Both the position numbers and the translations under genes were made by a program. DNA of 64,000 nucleotides, from the NCBI GenBank assembly GCA_024743055.1, contig JANSXH010000009.1, forward strand, positions 62,001 to 126,000. Direction: 5' to 3'. The notes beneath the pieces are model-generated. The model saw only the letters and a list, made by a program, of their open reading frames with translations. It had not been told where the DNA came from and did not search any database. This stretch comes from Pseudomonadota bacterium. Lineage in GTDB: Bacteria > Pseudomonadota > Alphaproteobacteria > Sneathiellales > Sneathiellaceae. Shown here piece by piece: positions 35,052-43,602 of the stretch (position 1 is the stretch's first letter; the number at the start of each line of letters is the position of its first letter).

Positions 35052-35816
35052 TCAGCAGTCATCCAAAGTCGTACGCACATTTCGGCCACTTGCAACCGGT
35101 CGTGCTGCTGGGACAATAACGGGGCGGCGCCTTTTTCTGCGTTCCGGAACTGCTGTCAGCGCAAAAACCTGTTTCTCGGCTTCCATGATACGGACACCGC
35201 TAAACCGGCCCCACCATTTCTCGCCAATATTTTCCCAAGCTTGAGACGCCCGTAAATTAAGGCGAAGTTTACTGGGCGGCATGTATAGCGCGCCCTGTTG
35301 CTCGCCGGGCGTAAACATATTGTCCCTTAGCAAGCGAACAAGCTGCTTGTCACTATAGGGATGGCCCTGGCCGAAAGGATAGCTCTCCCGTCGCGCCCAA
35401 AGACCTCGTCTGCTCGGCACAACGACCATTAGCTTGCCGGTTGATGTGAGGACCCGCCAGATTTCCGGCAGGACCTGTTCCAGGTCATTTGTGTTTTCAA
35501 GTCCATGCACCCAGACCAGCCGGTCAATGGAAGCGTCCGGTAAAGGCAACACTCGTTCATCTACCAGACTGACAAGTCCGTCTCCGTCGCGAGGCCATTG
35601 AATAACCCCCTGCTCGAACGGCATAAAGGAAATCACCCGCTCCGCTTCAGAACGAAACGGGTTAAGGTACGGCGTCGCATATCCCATACCCAGCACCCGG
35701 AAATTGGTGACATCCGGCCACATCAGCCGGATTTTCCGACCAATGATCCGGCGAACAACCTGCCCCAAGGAGCTCTGGTAGAAATTGCGTAAATCTATGA
35801 CATCAGGCCTGATCAT
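35052..35816 (-). CDS. SAM-dependent methyltransferase domain protein
   Basis: A 254-residue class I methyltransferase-like protein. The usual glycine-rich motif I is present in weakened form around FRVLGMGYATPYL, followed by ASIDRLVWVHGLENTNDLEQVL and VLTSTGKLMVVVPSRRGLWAR, which fit motifs of the UbiE-like fold. The C-terminal 40 residues are basic with RRKRRRPVIVPAARP. Such genes often lie beside gloB in alphaproteobacteria; the substrate is unknown. It is divergent from gloB. Confidence 0.78.
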   Translation of the reverse strand: MIRPDVIDLRNFYQSSLGQVVRRIIGRKIRLMWPDVTNFRVLGMGYATPYLNPFRSEAERVISFMPFEQGVIQWPRDGDGLVSLVDERVLPLPDASIDRLVWVHGLENTNDLEQVLPEIWRVLTSTGKLMVVVPSRRGLWARRESYPFGQGHPYSDKQLVRLLRDNMFTPGEQQGALYMPPSKLRLNLRASQAWENIGEKWWGRFSGVRIMEAEKQVFALTAVPERRKRRRPVIVPAARPVASGRNVRTTLDDC

Positions 35817-35886
35817 GGTGCTATACTGCCCTATAATCTATTAATCAAACCATATGATATAATAACTCCCTTCGAAAGGGTGAGAC

Positions 35887-36657
35887 ATGAGCAAACTGGA
35901 AATTCACCAGATACCGGTACTGAATGACAACTATCTGTATCTGTTTAAGGAACCTGAAAGCGGGTATGTTGGTATTGTTGATCCGGCTGTTGCAAGACCC
36001 GTTCTTGATAAGCTCGATGAACTTGGATGGAAGCTGACCCATATTATCAATACCCATCACCATATGGATCACACCGGCGCCAATTTAGAGCTGAAGGAAA
36101 AAACCGGCTGCACCATCGTCGGTGCTAAAATTGATGCAGACCGGATTCCTGGTATCGATGTTCAGGTCGCCGAAGGTGATATTTTTGAGTTTGGTTCTGA
36201 AAAAGCGAAGGTTTTTGAAGTCCCGGGTCATACCAGCGGTCATATCGCTTATTGGTTCGAAAATTCCGACGCTCTGTTCTGTGGGGACACTTTATTCGCA
36301 TTGGGTTGCGGACGGCTGTTTGAAGGAACCCCGGCCCAGATGTGGAACAGCATCGGCAAATTCAGGAACCTGCCTGATCAGACCAAGGTTTATTGCGCCC
36401 ATGAATATACCGAAGCAAATGCCAGATTCGCCGTCACCGTAGATCCAAAAAACACCGCCCTGCAATCCAGGTTTGAGGAGATTTTGGAGATGCGTAAGAA
36501 GTTGATCCCGACTGTTCCATCGACCTTGGGGGAGGAGAAAGCGACGAACCCGTTTATGAGGGCTGATGATCCGGGGTTGCAGGCAGCTATAGGATTGAGT
36601 GGCGCGGACCCGGTGGAAGTCTTTGCAGAAACCCGGTCACGTAAGGATTCCTTTTAA
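35887..36657 (+). CDS. gloB: Hydroxyacylglutathione hydrolase (glyoxalase II)
   Basis: A 256-residue metallo-beta-lactamase fold enzyme. The binuclear metal site THHHMDHTGAN is present, with later ligands in VPGHTSGHIAYWF, FCGDTLFALGCGRLFEGT and CAHEYTEANARFA. The C-terminal KATNPFMRADDP is the glutathione-contacting end of GloB. It hydrolyses S-lactoylglutathione to lactate. It is followed by a cupin gene after three bases. Confidence 0.93.
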   Translation: MSKLEIHQIPVLNDNYLYLFKEPESGYVGIVDPAVARPVLDKLDELGWKLTHIINTHHHMDHTGANLELKEKTGCTIVGAKIDADRIPGIDVQVAEGDIFEFGSEKAKVFEVPGHTSGHIAYWFENSDALFCGDTLFALGCGRLFEGTPAQMWNSIGKFRNLPDQTKVYCAHEYTEANARFAVTVDPKNTALQSRFEEILEMRKKLIPTVPSTLGEEKATNPFMRADDPGLQAAIGLSGADPVEVFAETRSRKDSF

Positions 36658-36660
36658 AAA

Positions 36661-37089
36661 ATGACTGCAGATGAGATTATTAAAGAGCTCAACATGCAGT
36701 CCCACCCTGAAGGGGGGCATTTTGTAGAGACTTTCAGGGACAACGCCTGCCTGCCGGGATCGGATCGCGCTGTCTCCACAGCCATATATTATCTGCTGCA
36801 AGCTGGTGAATTTTCTCACTGGCATCGAGTGGATGCTGTAGAGGTTTGGCATTATCATGCAGGTGCACCGCTGAAGCTATCCTTGTCTGCGGATGGGAAC
36901 CATTCGGAAGATCAAATCCTCGGGACGGACATTCTGAATGGGCAGCGGCCCCAGATCCTTATTCCACTTCACCAATGGCAACGAGCTGAATCTCTTGGGG
37001 ATTGGACATTGGTAGGATGTACTGTCGCCCCAGGTTTTGAATTTTCAGGGTTTGAGATGGCGGAAAAGGGGTGGTCTCCTGGTGGATAG
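36661..37089 (+). CDS. Cupin family protein, DUF985
   Basis: A 142-residue single-domain cupin. DUF985 features are MQSHPEGGHFVETFRD, AIYYLLQAGEFSHWHRVDAVEVWHYHAG and the ending TLVGCTVAPGFEFSGFEMA. Conserved histidines in HWHR and WHYH may bind a metal. The function of DUF985 proteins is not established. It is translationally adjacent to gloB. Confidence 0.83.
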   Translation: MTADEIIKELNMQSHPEGGHFVETFRDNACLPGSDRAVSTAIYYLLQAGEFSHWHRVDAVEVWHYHAGAPLKLSLSADGNHSEDQILGTDILNGQRPQILIPLHQWQRAESLGDWTLVGCTVAPGFEFSGFEMAEKGWSPGG

Positions 37090-37103
37090 ACATGAACCCC
37101 GTT

Positions 37104-38015
37104 TTAAATTCCAGGCGGCTTTTTGATTATGCTTAGGATGCTCTGAAATGATCCGACAATCGCGCCGAGGGTGATTAACAAACATCCAACGACAAGTGAC
37201 GTTGATAGAGCCGCGATCCCTAAAGCAACCAATATGATTGTCGACAACAAGGGCGATAGGTAGGAAAGCACACCTAAAAGCTGGATATCGCCATGCTTCA
37301 TCCCGCGGTCCCATAGGAAAAAGGCAGCGCCAACTGGACCGAGACCAAGCGCCAGGACAGCTAGCCACTGGATCAAGGATTGCGGCCAAACTGTTTCTTC
37401 AATCACCAGATGCACAAGAAGGCCCAGTAGTGCCGTTACCCCACAAAACAGACCGATCACATCCGTTGGCACGTCAGCGAAACGGCGGCTTAACACGGAA
37501 TAGCCCGACCAGATAAAGGCACATAATATGGCTGCTCCATATCCGAAAGCATAGGACGCTTCAATATGAAAGCCCTTGCCGCCGGAAATCAACAATGCTG
37601 CACCCGCCAAGCTGATTACTCCGCCTGCGACATGATACCAGTGAAGTTTTTCCGTCGGTAAAAGAGTGGAGAATAAAATAATCAGCAACGGCCATAAATA
37701 GGCAATCAAGCTGGCTTCTGCTGCGGGTGCATTTTTCAACGCGAGAAAATAAAAGGCATGATAGCCAAACAAACCGCAAACACCAAGAGCCCAGACAGCA
37801 ATAGGCAGACGGGCAAGGGTTAGGACGTTTGGGCCGCTGATAAGCCATTTCAACAACGCTGCCAGGAAGGCAATGGCAAAGGTCATCGCGGTAAGTTGAA
37901 ACGGCGGAAAGGATTCTGTGTTCGCTGTGAAAAGGGCCAGCAATGCCCAGAGCAAGATCGCTCCCAGCCCGCAGAGCGTCGCTAGTCTCCGTGACTGTAG
38001 TTTTGCTGCCGACAT
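37104..38015 (-). CDS. EamA-family (DMT) transporter
   Basis: About 303 residues from the ATG at 38015, ten membrane helices and two EamA repeats (LCGLGAILLWALLALFT at the start, AYGFGYGAAI-like second repeat near ILCAFIWSGYSVLSRRFADV). The upstream 16-codon extension falls within a strong terminator (38032-38071), which supports the shorter start. It resembles the YddG/aromatic-exporter side of the family, but the substrate is not determined. It converges with the cupin gene. Confidence 0.82.
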   Translation of the reverse strand: MSAAKLQSRRLATLCGLGAILLWALLALFTANTESFPPFQLTAMTFAIAFLAALLKWLISGPNVLTLARLPIAVWALGVCGLFGYHAFYFLALKNAPAAEASLIAYLWPLLIILFSTLLPTEKLHWYHVAGGVISLAGAALLISGGKGFHIEASYAFGYGAAILCAFIWSGYSVLSRRFADVPTDVIGLFCGVTALLGLLVHLVIEETVWPQSLIQWLAVLALGLGPVGAAFFLWDRGMKHGDIQLLGVLSYLSPLLSTIILVALGIAALSTSLVVGCLLITLGAIVGSFQSILSIIKKPPGI

Positions 38016-38031
38016 TGGGAATACCTGAAAT

Positions 38032-38071
38032 AAAAAGGCATGGGTCTGAAGATCAGACACCATGCCTTTTT
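38032..38071 (-). terminator. Strong hairpin terminator after phaB
   Basis: A-rich AAAAAGGCATGG pairs with CCATGCCTTTTT, extended inwards by GTCTGA/TCAGAC around an AGA loop, with one unpaired base. A-tract and T-tract flank it, so it can stop transcription on either strand. It lies between the phaB stop and the start of the DMT gene. Confidence 0.85.
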
Positions 38072-38097
38072 GAAACCAGTCCGGTCAAGCCCGGTGA

Positions 38098-38820
38098 TTA
38101 ATACATATGCTGGCCACCGTTAATGGACAAGGTAGATCCAGTGACAAAGCCGGCATCATCTGCTGCCAGGAAGCAAACGCCCCGGGCAATTTCCGATGCC
38201 TGACCAAGACGGCCAACCGGAATTCCTGAGACGATCTTAGCGAGCACATTTTCCGGAACTGCAGCCACCATGTCGGTGTCGATATAACCAGGAGCAATCG
38301 CGTTCACAGTGATACCCTGAGCAGCCCCTTCCTGGGCCATTGCCTTAGTGAAGCCATGGATACCGGATTTTGCCGCCGCATAATTGACCTGACCATATTG
38401 ACCGGCTTGTCCGTTGATAGAGCCGATATTGATAACACGGCCAAACTTGTTAGCGCGCATGTCCTCAATGGTGGCCCGGCACATATTGAAACAGGAACCG
38501 AGATTGGTATCGATCACTTGCTGCCAGTTTGAAGGATCCATGCGATGCAGAGTTCCATCACGTGTAATCCCGGCATTGTTGACAACGACCTCAATAGGGC
38601 CAAGATCCGCTTTTACTTTAGCGACCCCCTCCATACAGGCGTCAAAATCCGACACGTCCCATTTATAGGCCGCAATTCCCGTACGATCTGTGAACTCTTT
38701 TGCACGCTGGTCATTGCCACCATAGTTAGCTGCAACTTTGTAACCTTTTTCATGCAACATTTCGGAAATTGCCGCGCCGATGCCTCGTGTTCCACCGGTA
38801 ACGATTGCTACTCTTGCCAT
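38098..38820 (-). CDS. phaB: Acetoacetyl-CoA reductase
   Basis: A 240-residue short-chain dehydrogenase. NADPH motif VTGGTRGIGAAISEML, NNAGITRDGTLHRMDPSNW, and the catalytic serine and YxxxK in INIGSINGQAGQYGQVNYAAAK. These are the PhaB-type signatures, making (R)-3-hydroxybutyryl-CoA from acetoacetyl-CoA. It is 29 bases after phaA on the same strand and ahead of a strong terminator, so phaA-phaB is a closed unit. Confidence 0.93.
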   Translation of the reverse strand: MARVAIVTGGTRGIGAAISEMLHEKGYKVAANYGGNDQRAKEFTDRTGIAAYKWDVSDFDACMEGVAKVKADLGPIEVVVNNAGITRDGTLHRMDPSNWQQVIDTNLGSCFNMCRATIEDMRANKFGRVINIGSINGQAGQYGQVNYAAAKSGIHGFTKAMAQEGAAQGITVNAIAPGYIDTDMVAAVPENVLAKIVSGIPVGRLGQASEIARGVCFLAADDAGFVTGSTLSINGGQHMY

Positions 38821-38849
38821 TCTCTACACCCCTTGACCCTAGTTTGATC

Positions 38850-40019
38850 CTATCTTTCTACACACATGGCGATACCCATACCGCCGCCAATGCACAAGGT
38901 CGCCAGACCCTTATGCGCATCTCTCTTCTGCATTTCATGCAGTAACGTCACCAAAACACGTGCCCCGGAAGCGCCGATCGGGTGACCGATAGCAATGGCT
39001 CCGCCATTGACGTTGACCTTGTCCGTATCCCAGCCAAGATCTTTGTTCACAGCACATGCTTGAGCTGCGAACGCTTCATTCGCCTCGACCAGATCGAGAT
39101 CGTCTGCACTCCAACCGGCTTTTTCAAGCGCGGCCCGGCTCGCCGGAATGGGACCCGTTCCCATGATGGAAGGATCGACACCGCTTTGTGCCCAGGAGAC
39201 AATCCTGGCGAGCGGTTTAATTCCCTTCTGTTCGGCCGCATCCGCTGTCATCAGGACTACTGCGGCCGCACCATCATTGATACCGGAGGCATTGCCAGCT
39301 GTAACCGTTCCGTCTTTCTGGAATGCTGTGCGCAGGCCACTAAGTTTTTCGGCCGTTGTACCACCGCGGATATATTCGTCGGCATCAACAACCGTTTCGC
39401 CTTTGCGGGTTTTGATAGTAACCGGAACAATCTCGTCCTTGAACCGGCCTGCTTCCTGAGCCTCAGACGCCTTGCGCTGAGAATTTGCTGCAAATTCGTC
39501 TTGTGCTTCTCGGGTTATCTGCCATTTGGCAGCAACATTTTCTGCCGTATTCCCCATATGATAGCCGTGGAAAGCATCAATCAGTCCATCTGTGAGCATT
39601 GTATCGATGAACTCAAGGCTGCCCATTTTCTGGCCGTTACGGAGATGAGCAGTGTGAGGCGCCTGGCTCATGCTTTCCTGACCACCGGCAACAACGATTT
39701 CAGAATCGCCGTTCAGGATTGCCTGATAACCAAGTGCGACCGCCCGGAGACCAGATCCGCAAAGCTGGTTTACGCCCCATGCCGGCACCTCAACCGGGAC
39801 ACCTGCATTGACAGAAGCCTGTCGCGCAGGATTTTGTCCTTCACCTGCGGCCAGGACCTGACCCAGAATAACCTCGGAAACTTCGGACGCTTCCGTCTTG
39901 GCCCGGTTTAGCGATTCTTTAATTACGATCTCACCAAGCTCATGCGCCGTCAGTGGGGCGAGCGAGCCGTTGAAGGAACCAACAGGTGTGCGTACCGCAC
40001 TTGTGATGACCACGTCCAT
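38850..40019 (-). CDS. phaA: Acetyl-CoA acetyltransferase (beta-ketothiolase)
   Basis: A 389-residue biosynthetic thiolase. The nucleophile cysteine is Cys87 in [14 protein letters not shown], the second active pair is in [21 protein letters not shown] and [10 protein letters not shown]. It condenses two acetyl-CoA to acetoacetyl-CoA, the first step of polyhydroxybutyrate synthesis and of feeding the ethylmalonyl-CoA pathway. A 150-base upstream gap separates it from phaC and holds its own promoter element. Confidence 0.93.
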   Translation of the reverse strand: MDVVITSAVRTPVGSFNGSLAPLTAHELGEIVIKESLNRAKTEASEVSEVILGQVLAAGEGQNPARQASVNAGVPVEVPAWGVNQLCGSGLRAVALGYQAILNGDSEIVVAGGQESMSQAPHTAHLRNGQKMGSLEFIDTMLTDGLIDAFHGYHMGNTAENVAAKWQITREAQDEFAANSQRKASEAQEAGRFKDEIVPVTIKTRKGETVVDADEYIRGGTTAEKLSGLRTAFQKDGTVTAGNASGINDGAAAVVLMTADAAEQKGIKPLARIVSWAQSGVDPSIMGTGPIPASRAALEKAGWSADDLDLVEANEAFAAQACAVNKDLGWDTDKVNVNGGAIAIGHPIGASGARVLVTLLHEMQKRDAHKGLATLCIGGGMGIAMCVER

Positions 40020-40108
40020 TGTACAAATCTCCTAGATTTCCCAGTTTACGAAAGAATAATTCAAAAATCACTTCCTGTGAGAAATTATCATTTTAATAAG
40101 TTTCTCTA

Positions 40109-40140
40109 CACGAAATAACGTTAGTTGTTCGCAAGTGCAA
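40109..40140 (-). promoter_or_regulatory. phaA promoter/operator element shared with ecm
   Basis: On the minus strand TTGCAC (40135-40140), a 15-base spacer, GTTATT (40114-40119), then CGTG (40109-40112). It matches the ecm element at 5797-5829 in order and nearly in spacing, with a TTGCACTTGCGAA core. It is a candidate promoter overlapping a PhaR-like site. Confidence 0.45.
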
Positions 40141-40169
40141 CATTTTTTTTGCTATTGCGGTATAAAACA

Positions 40170-41411
40170 TTAGCAAGACAAAATCCAGTCGGATAATTCC
40201 TGCCATAATCCACTCTTTGCCCGACTGCTGGTAATCATACCAATATGTCCGGACGGAGGCGTAATAATTTTTGCATTTGGCATCTTCTCCGCCATCGCAA
40301 GTGCAGAGGGTCGAGGCACAATCTTGTCTGCCTTTGGCACAGCAATCAAAGCCGGAATTGTCAGTTTTTGACAATCAACAATCTCTCCGCCAATACGCCA
40401 ATGGCCACGATATGGATCGTTATTGCCATACCAATCGTGAAAGCATTCTTCAGTTACTTTTTTGACTAGCGGGATGCCGTCATTCAACCAGTCCTCCAAA
40501 GCGACAAATTCGATAGCCCGATCCGTCTCCATTTTCATTTTTGAAAAGGCGCTGAACTTTCTAAGGCCAAGATTTGGATCAAGGCTTGTAAACAAGGTTT
40601 GTAATAAATCGACGGGTAGCTCACCAAAGCCTTCAAGAACAGTTGCCCAGAGTGCTTCTTGCTCCAGTAGCATCTTTGCCTGGGCGCTGAGGCCGGCATG
40701 GAAGTTCCAAGGGGAAGCCAACGCAACGAAACTAGAGATAAGTTCCTGTTTTTGAATGGCCGCAGGAACAGCCAAGGTGCCGCCCATACAGTATCCCGCA
40801 AGATGCAGATCACCTTTGGCAAAATGGTTGGTGGCGAAATCAATCGCGGGACTGATCCGCTCCTGAATGTAATTCTCCAGATTGAAGTCTTTCTCAATCT
40901 TTCCAGGCTTGTCCCAATCCAGGAGCAAAGGACGAATGCCCTGCTCAGCCAGAAAATCGACAAGACTTCTTCCTGGCATCAGATCAAGCACATAAGACCG
41001 GTTTACCAGGGATGGGACGATCAGCAGAGTTGGCGCAGTGTCTGACGCTTCCGGATTGCAATCGAGTAGAGAAGTCGTCCCTGCAGACCAGAGGGTCGGA
41101 CGTTCGCGAGCCGGGCGACGATAGGAATGCTGGTGATAAAGATGAATGCCATCGATCATCTCCTGAACCATTTCCCCGCCTTTGAGGCTCAAAGCCTGAA
41201 GCATGTCCGCCGGGGCAAGTGCCTTGATTTTCTCTGCGACATCGACAGCTTCCCCGTCCAACGGAACAGTCCAGGGAAATTCCCCTTCTTTCTGTATTGG
41301 CAAGGCAGCAAGAGATCCGGCGACGGTTGTCGTTGCCAGGCCCAGATGCAAGGCGAGCGGTCTCGGCCCGACCCTTACTGGCAATGATGTATCTTCGACA
41401 TCCTTATCCAT
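40170..41411 (-). CDS. phaC: Short polyhydroxyalkanoate synthase-like alpha/beta hydrolase
   Basis: A 413-residue PHA-synthase-like enzyme. The lipase box with cysteine nucleophile is GYCMGGTLAVP (Cys208), preceded by LLLDWDKPGKIEKDFNLENY. The acid is Asp362 in VPKADKIVPRPSA and the histidine is His389 in PSGHIGMITSSR. The Cys-Asp-His set is that of PhaC. It is much shorter than class I synthases (about 560-600) and lacks their long N-terminal domain; no phaE is next to it. The position beside phaAB and phaR supports a role in PHB synthesis. The class is uncertain. Confidence 0.8.
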   Translation of the reverse strand: MDKDVEDTSLPVRVGPRPLALHLGLATTTVAGSLAALPIQKEGEFPWTVPLDGEAVDVAEKIKALAPADMLQALSLKGGEMVQEMIDGIHLYHQHSYRRPARERPTLWSAGTTSLLDCNPEASDTAPTLLIVPSLVNRSYVLDLMPGRSLVDFLAEQGIRPLLLDWDKPGKIEKDFNLENYIQERISPAIDFATNHFAKGDLHLAGYCMGGTLAVPAAIQKQELISSFVALASPWNFHAGLSAQAKMLLEQEALWATVLEGFGELPVDLLQTLFTSLDPNLGLRKFSAFSKMKMETDRAIEFVALEDWLNDGIPLVKKVTEECFHDWYGNNDPYRGHWRIGGEIVDCQKLTIPALIAVPKADKIVPRPSALAMAEKMPNAKIITPPSGHIGMITSSRAKSGLWQELSDWILSC

Positions 41412-41570
41412 TCCCGATCACCTTGTTGTTTTTGGACGCTTTGTAATATTGCACCAAGCTACGCCTTAGTACCATGGTTACTTAGGCCCAATCTGAGTTC
41501 CCTTTGGACCATTTAGCACGGGTTTTCGGTGAATTAACGGCGATTTTACCATTCGCAGCGCACAATAAAC

Positions 41571-41586
41571 TTGCGCAGCGCAGCAA
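41571..41586. promoter_or_regulatory. Candidate PhaR operator between phaC and phaR
   Basis: TTGCGCAGCGCAGCAA has TTGC/GCAA ends and a near-palindromic GC-rich core. A related TTCGCAGCGCAC begins at 41552, so two copies lie about 20 bases apart. PhaR-type regulators bind TGC/GCA-rich sites and control their own promoter, so autoregulation is a fair guess. The 228-base gap has no other gene. Confidence 0.45.
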
Positions 41587-41639
41587 TTACAGGCGAAAAT
41601 AGGGACAATTGGTCCCATTATAATGAGATAGGAGACACC

Positions 41640-42251
41640 GTGGTCGAAGAAAGCAAAAACGACAATGATCCCATCGTCATTAAAAAATATGCAAACCGCC
41701 GACTATACAATACTGCAACATCCTCTTATGTAACTTTGGATCATCTAAGCAAGATGGTGAAAGACGGCACGGAATTTGTAGTTTTTGACGCAAAGACAAA
41801 TGAAGACATCACACGCTCTGTCCTCACCCAGATTATTTTTGAAGAAGAGGCCAAGGGCCAAAACCTCCTTCCGATCAATTTCCTTCGCCAGTTGATCGGC
41901 TTTTACGGGGATAGGCTCCAAACTGTCGTGCCGGATTATCTGGAAATGTCTATGCGGTCTTTTTCGGAAAACCAGGACAAGATGCGCGAAGTGCTTCCCG
42001 ACAACCTGACGGACAATCCCATGTTCAAACAGTTTGAAGAAATGGGGCGTCAAAATATGGCCATGTTCAGTCAGGCTATGAAAATGTTCACACCAACAGT
42101 TTTCAAAACGCCTGTCGCCGGAAATGATGACCCATCCCAACCCCCTTCTGAAGAAGAGAATCCTGATCAGACCGCTGATATGATGCGGGAGCTCAAAGAA
42201 CAATTGGCTTCTATGCAAAAGCGCATCGACGAAATGAGCGACAAAAAATAA
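41640..42251 (+). CDS. phaR: Polyhydroxyalkanoate synthesis repressor PhaR
   Basis: A 203-residue regulator. The PHB/PHA accumulation DNA-binding domain opens IVIKKYANRRLYNTATSSYV and continues TLDHLSKMVKDGTEFVVFDA with EDITRSVLTQIIFEEE. The C-terminal half has acidic and glutamine-rich segments ending with a coiled coil (ADMMRELKEQLASMQKRIDEM). PhaR represses phasin and synthesis genes and is released by binding to PHB. The start is GTG at 41640 with AGGAG five bases upstream; a longer frame from 41571 begins inside the palindrome and has no ribosome site. Confidence 0.92.
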   Translation: MVEESKNDNDPIVIKKYANRRLYNTATSSYVTLDHLSKMVKDGTEFVVFDAKTNEDITRSVLTQIIFEEEAKGQNLLPINFLRQLIGFYGDRLQTVVPDYLEMSMRSFSENQDKMREVLPDNLTDNPMFKQFEEMGRQNMAMFSQAMKMFTPTVFKTPVAGNDDPSQPPSEEENPDQTADMMRELKEQLASMQKRIDEMSDKK

Positions 42252-42483
42252 AGCTCTTGTTAACCATAATCCATTGAAATTCTTGCATTTTCCTAAAATT
42301 TGATGTAAGTTTACTTCATATTTTGATGACCAATTAATATTTTGTTAGCCATCAACTGGCAAAATTTGGGGTATAAAATTACTCCAACAGTCCGGAGAAT
42401 CCTGACGTTTTGAGATCGAGCATCGATCCCAGTTTTCTGGGGTTAAGCCCTTTTGTAATACGTGAGACAAGGTGTAAGGTTTT

Positions 42484-42924
42484 ATGGAAGTTACACGGCC
42501 AATTTCAAATATACTGAGGTTGCCGCCGCCCCTGATAGAGGACGGTCGCCCTTCCGTTCGGGCTGAAGACCAGAAATCAAAACCCTCCCGGATCGAAATC
42601 CTTGTCGAAGAAGGCGAGAATTTTTCCGCTTCCAGAGACAAGTATCTTGCCGAAAAAGAGGCGGGGAAATCCGAGAGCGCGGATGTACGTAAATTTCGCA
42701 ATCGCCTGGAAACGACAAAGCATCAACCGACGACAGAAGCATCCTTTACAGCTGGATACCCTTCTGCCCCCTTCCTCGCTCAACAGATAGCCCAAATTCA
42801 GGAAGAAGCCGTTCAGGATACAGCTGGTTCAGAGCATCGGGACGCAACGCAGGCCTATAGTGACACTCTTGGCCTTACCGCTTTCGTCGTTCCTCATTCA
42901 GGTCTAAATCAGAAAGTCGCCTGA
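42484..42924 (+). CDS. Conserved hypothetical, mostly disordered protein
   Basis: I do not recognise a named family. The 146 residues are rich in charged and polar residues, with no signal peptide or membrane helix. The C-terminal part holds SAPFLAQQIAQIQEEAVQD, a short amphipathic segment, and HRDATQAYSDTLG. It lies 232 bases after phaR, in a gap that is AT-rich without other signals, and converges with msrA. AAGG precedes the ATG by about five bases. Confidence 0.6.
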   Translation: MEVTRPISNILRLPPPLIEDGRPSVRAEDQKSKPSRIEILVEEGENFSASRDKYLAEKEAGKSESADVRKFRNRLETTKHQPTTEASFTAGYPSAPFLAQQIAQIQEEAVQDTAGSEHRDATQAYSDTLGLTAFVVPHSGLNQKVA

Positions 42925-42945
42925 TACTAACCGGGAGCACGCTCC

Positions 42946-43419
42946 TTATATGTGACAGGTTGCGAGACCACGCTTTTCCAGATATTGCTGATGATAATCC
43001 TCGGCCGGGAAGAAATCCATCGCCGGCGAGATTTCCGTGACGACGGGTCTGCGAAACAGACCACGAGTGCCTTGCGCCTCTTTCGATCTTTCGGCGATTT
43101 CTTTCTGCTCGTCATTTCGATAAAAAATAGCGGATCGATATTGGGTACCGATATCCGGGCCCTGACGATTTAGTTGGGTCGGATCATGGCTGGTCCAAAA
43201 GACGTCCAACAGATCTTCATAACTGATTTCACTCGGCTCAAACTCGACCTGGACAACTTCCGCATGGTTCGTCTGGCCGGTACAAACATCCTGATAGGTC
43301 GGGTTCAGGGTCGTGCCGCCCTGATATCCTACCATTGTTGCCTTTACGCCTTTGGTTTGCCGGAACGCCGCTTCCACTCCCCAAAAGCAGCCTGCTGCGA
43401 AATATGCGATGTCTGTCAT
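42946..43419 (-). CDS. msrA: Peptide methionine (S)-S-oxide reductase
   Basis: A 157-residue MsrA. The catalytic cysteine is in YFAAGCFWGVEAAFRQ (GCFWG). Substrate-binding VGYQGGT and FWTSHDPTQLNRQGPDIGTQYRSAIFY are present, and a cysteine near the end (GLATCHI) could be the resolving residue. It repairs oxidised methionine using thioredoxin. No msrB is adjacent. Confidence 0.93.
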   Translation of the reverse strand: MTDIAYFAAGCFWGVEAAFRQTKGVKATMVGYQGGTTLNPTYQDVCTGQTNHAEVVQVEFEPSEISYEDLLDVFWTSHDPTQLNRQGPDIGTQYRSAIFYRNDEQKEIAERSKEAQGTRGLFRRPVVTEISPAMDFFPAEDYHQQYLEKRGLATCHI

Positions 43420-43540
43420 CTTCTCATCCTTATTACAGTCAGAACCTTTATCTCTAAATAGCCCGGAAATTTCATTTCACAATATTACATAAAAACAAAT
43501 CTCGGTGATCAAAATGTTTTGTAGGATCCGAAAAGCGTTT

Positions 43541-43589
43541 AAATTGGTCTTATAGTTTTTTATAATTTCGAAAAATTTCAGACCAATTT
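43541..43589 (+). promoter_or_regulatory. Inverted-repeat operator upstream of MocR gene
   Basis: AAATTGGTCT (43541-43550) and AGACCAATTT (43580-43589) are an exact 10-base inverted repeat with a 29-base spacer, ending 13 bases before the MocR start. TATAAT (43561-43566) lies between the arms. TGGTCT/AGACCA half-sites occur at several proteobacterial MocR targets, which suggests autoregulation. Binding is not shown. Confidence 0.6.
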
Positions 43590-43602
43590 CCGGATAGCTC
43601 TC

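Noticed and set aside
38982-39911. 309-codon plus-strand ORF
   Set aside because: It lies wholly inside phaA on the opposite strand and has cysteine-rich, unfamiliar sequence; phaA is certain.
41602-41624. Promoter -10 TATAAT just before phaR
   Set aside because: It would put the transcript start on the ribosome site, and no -35 is at the right distance.
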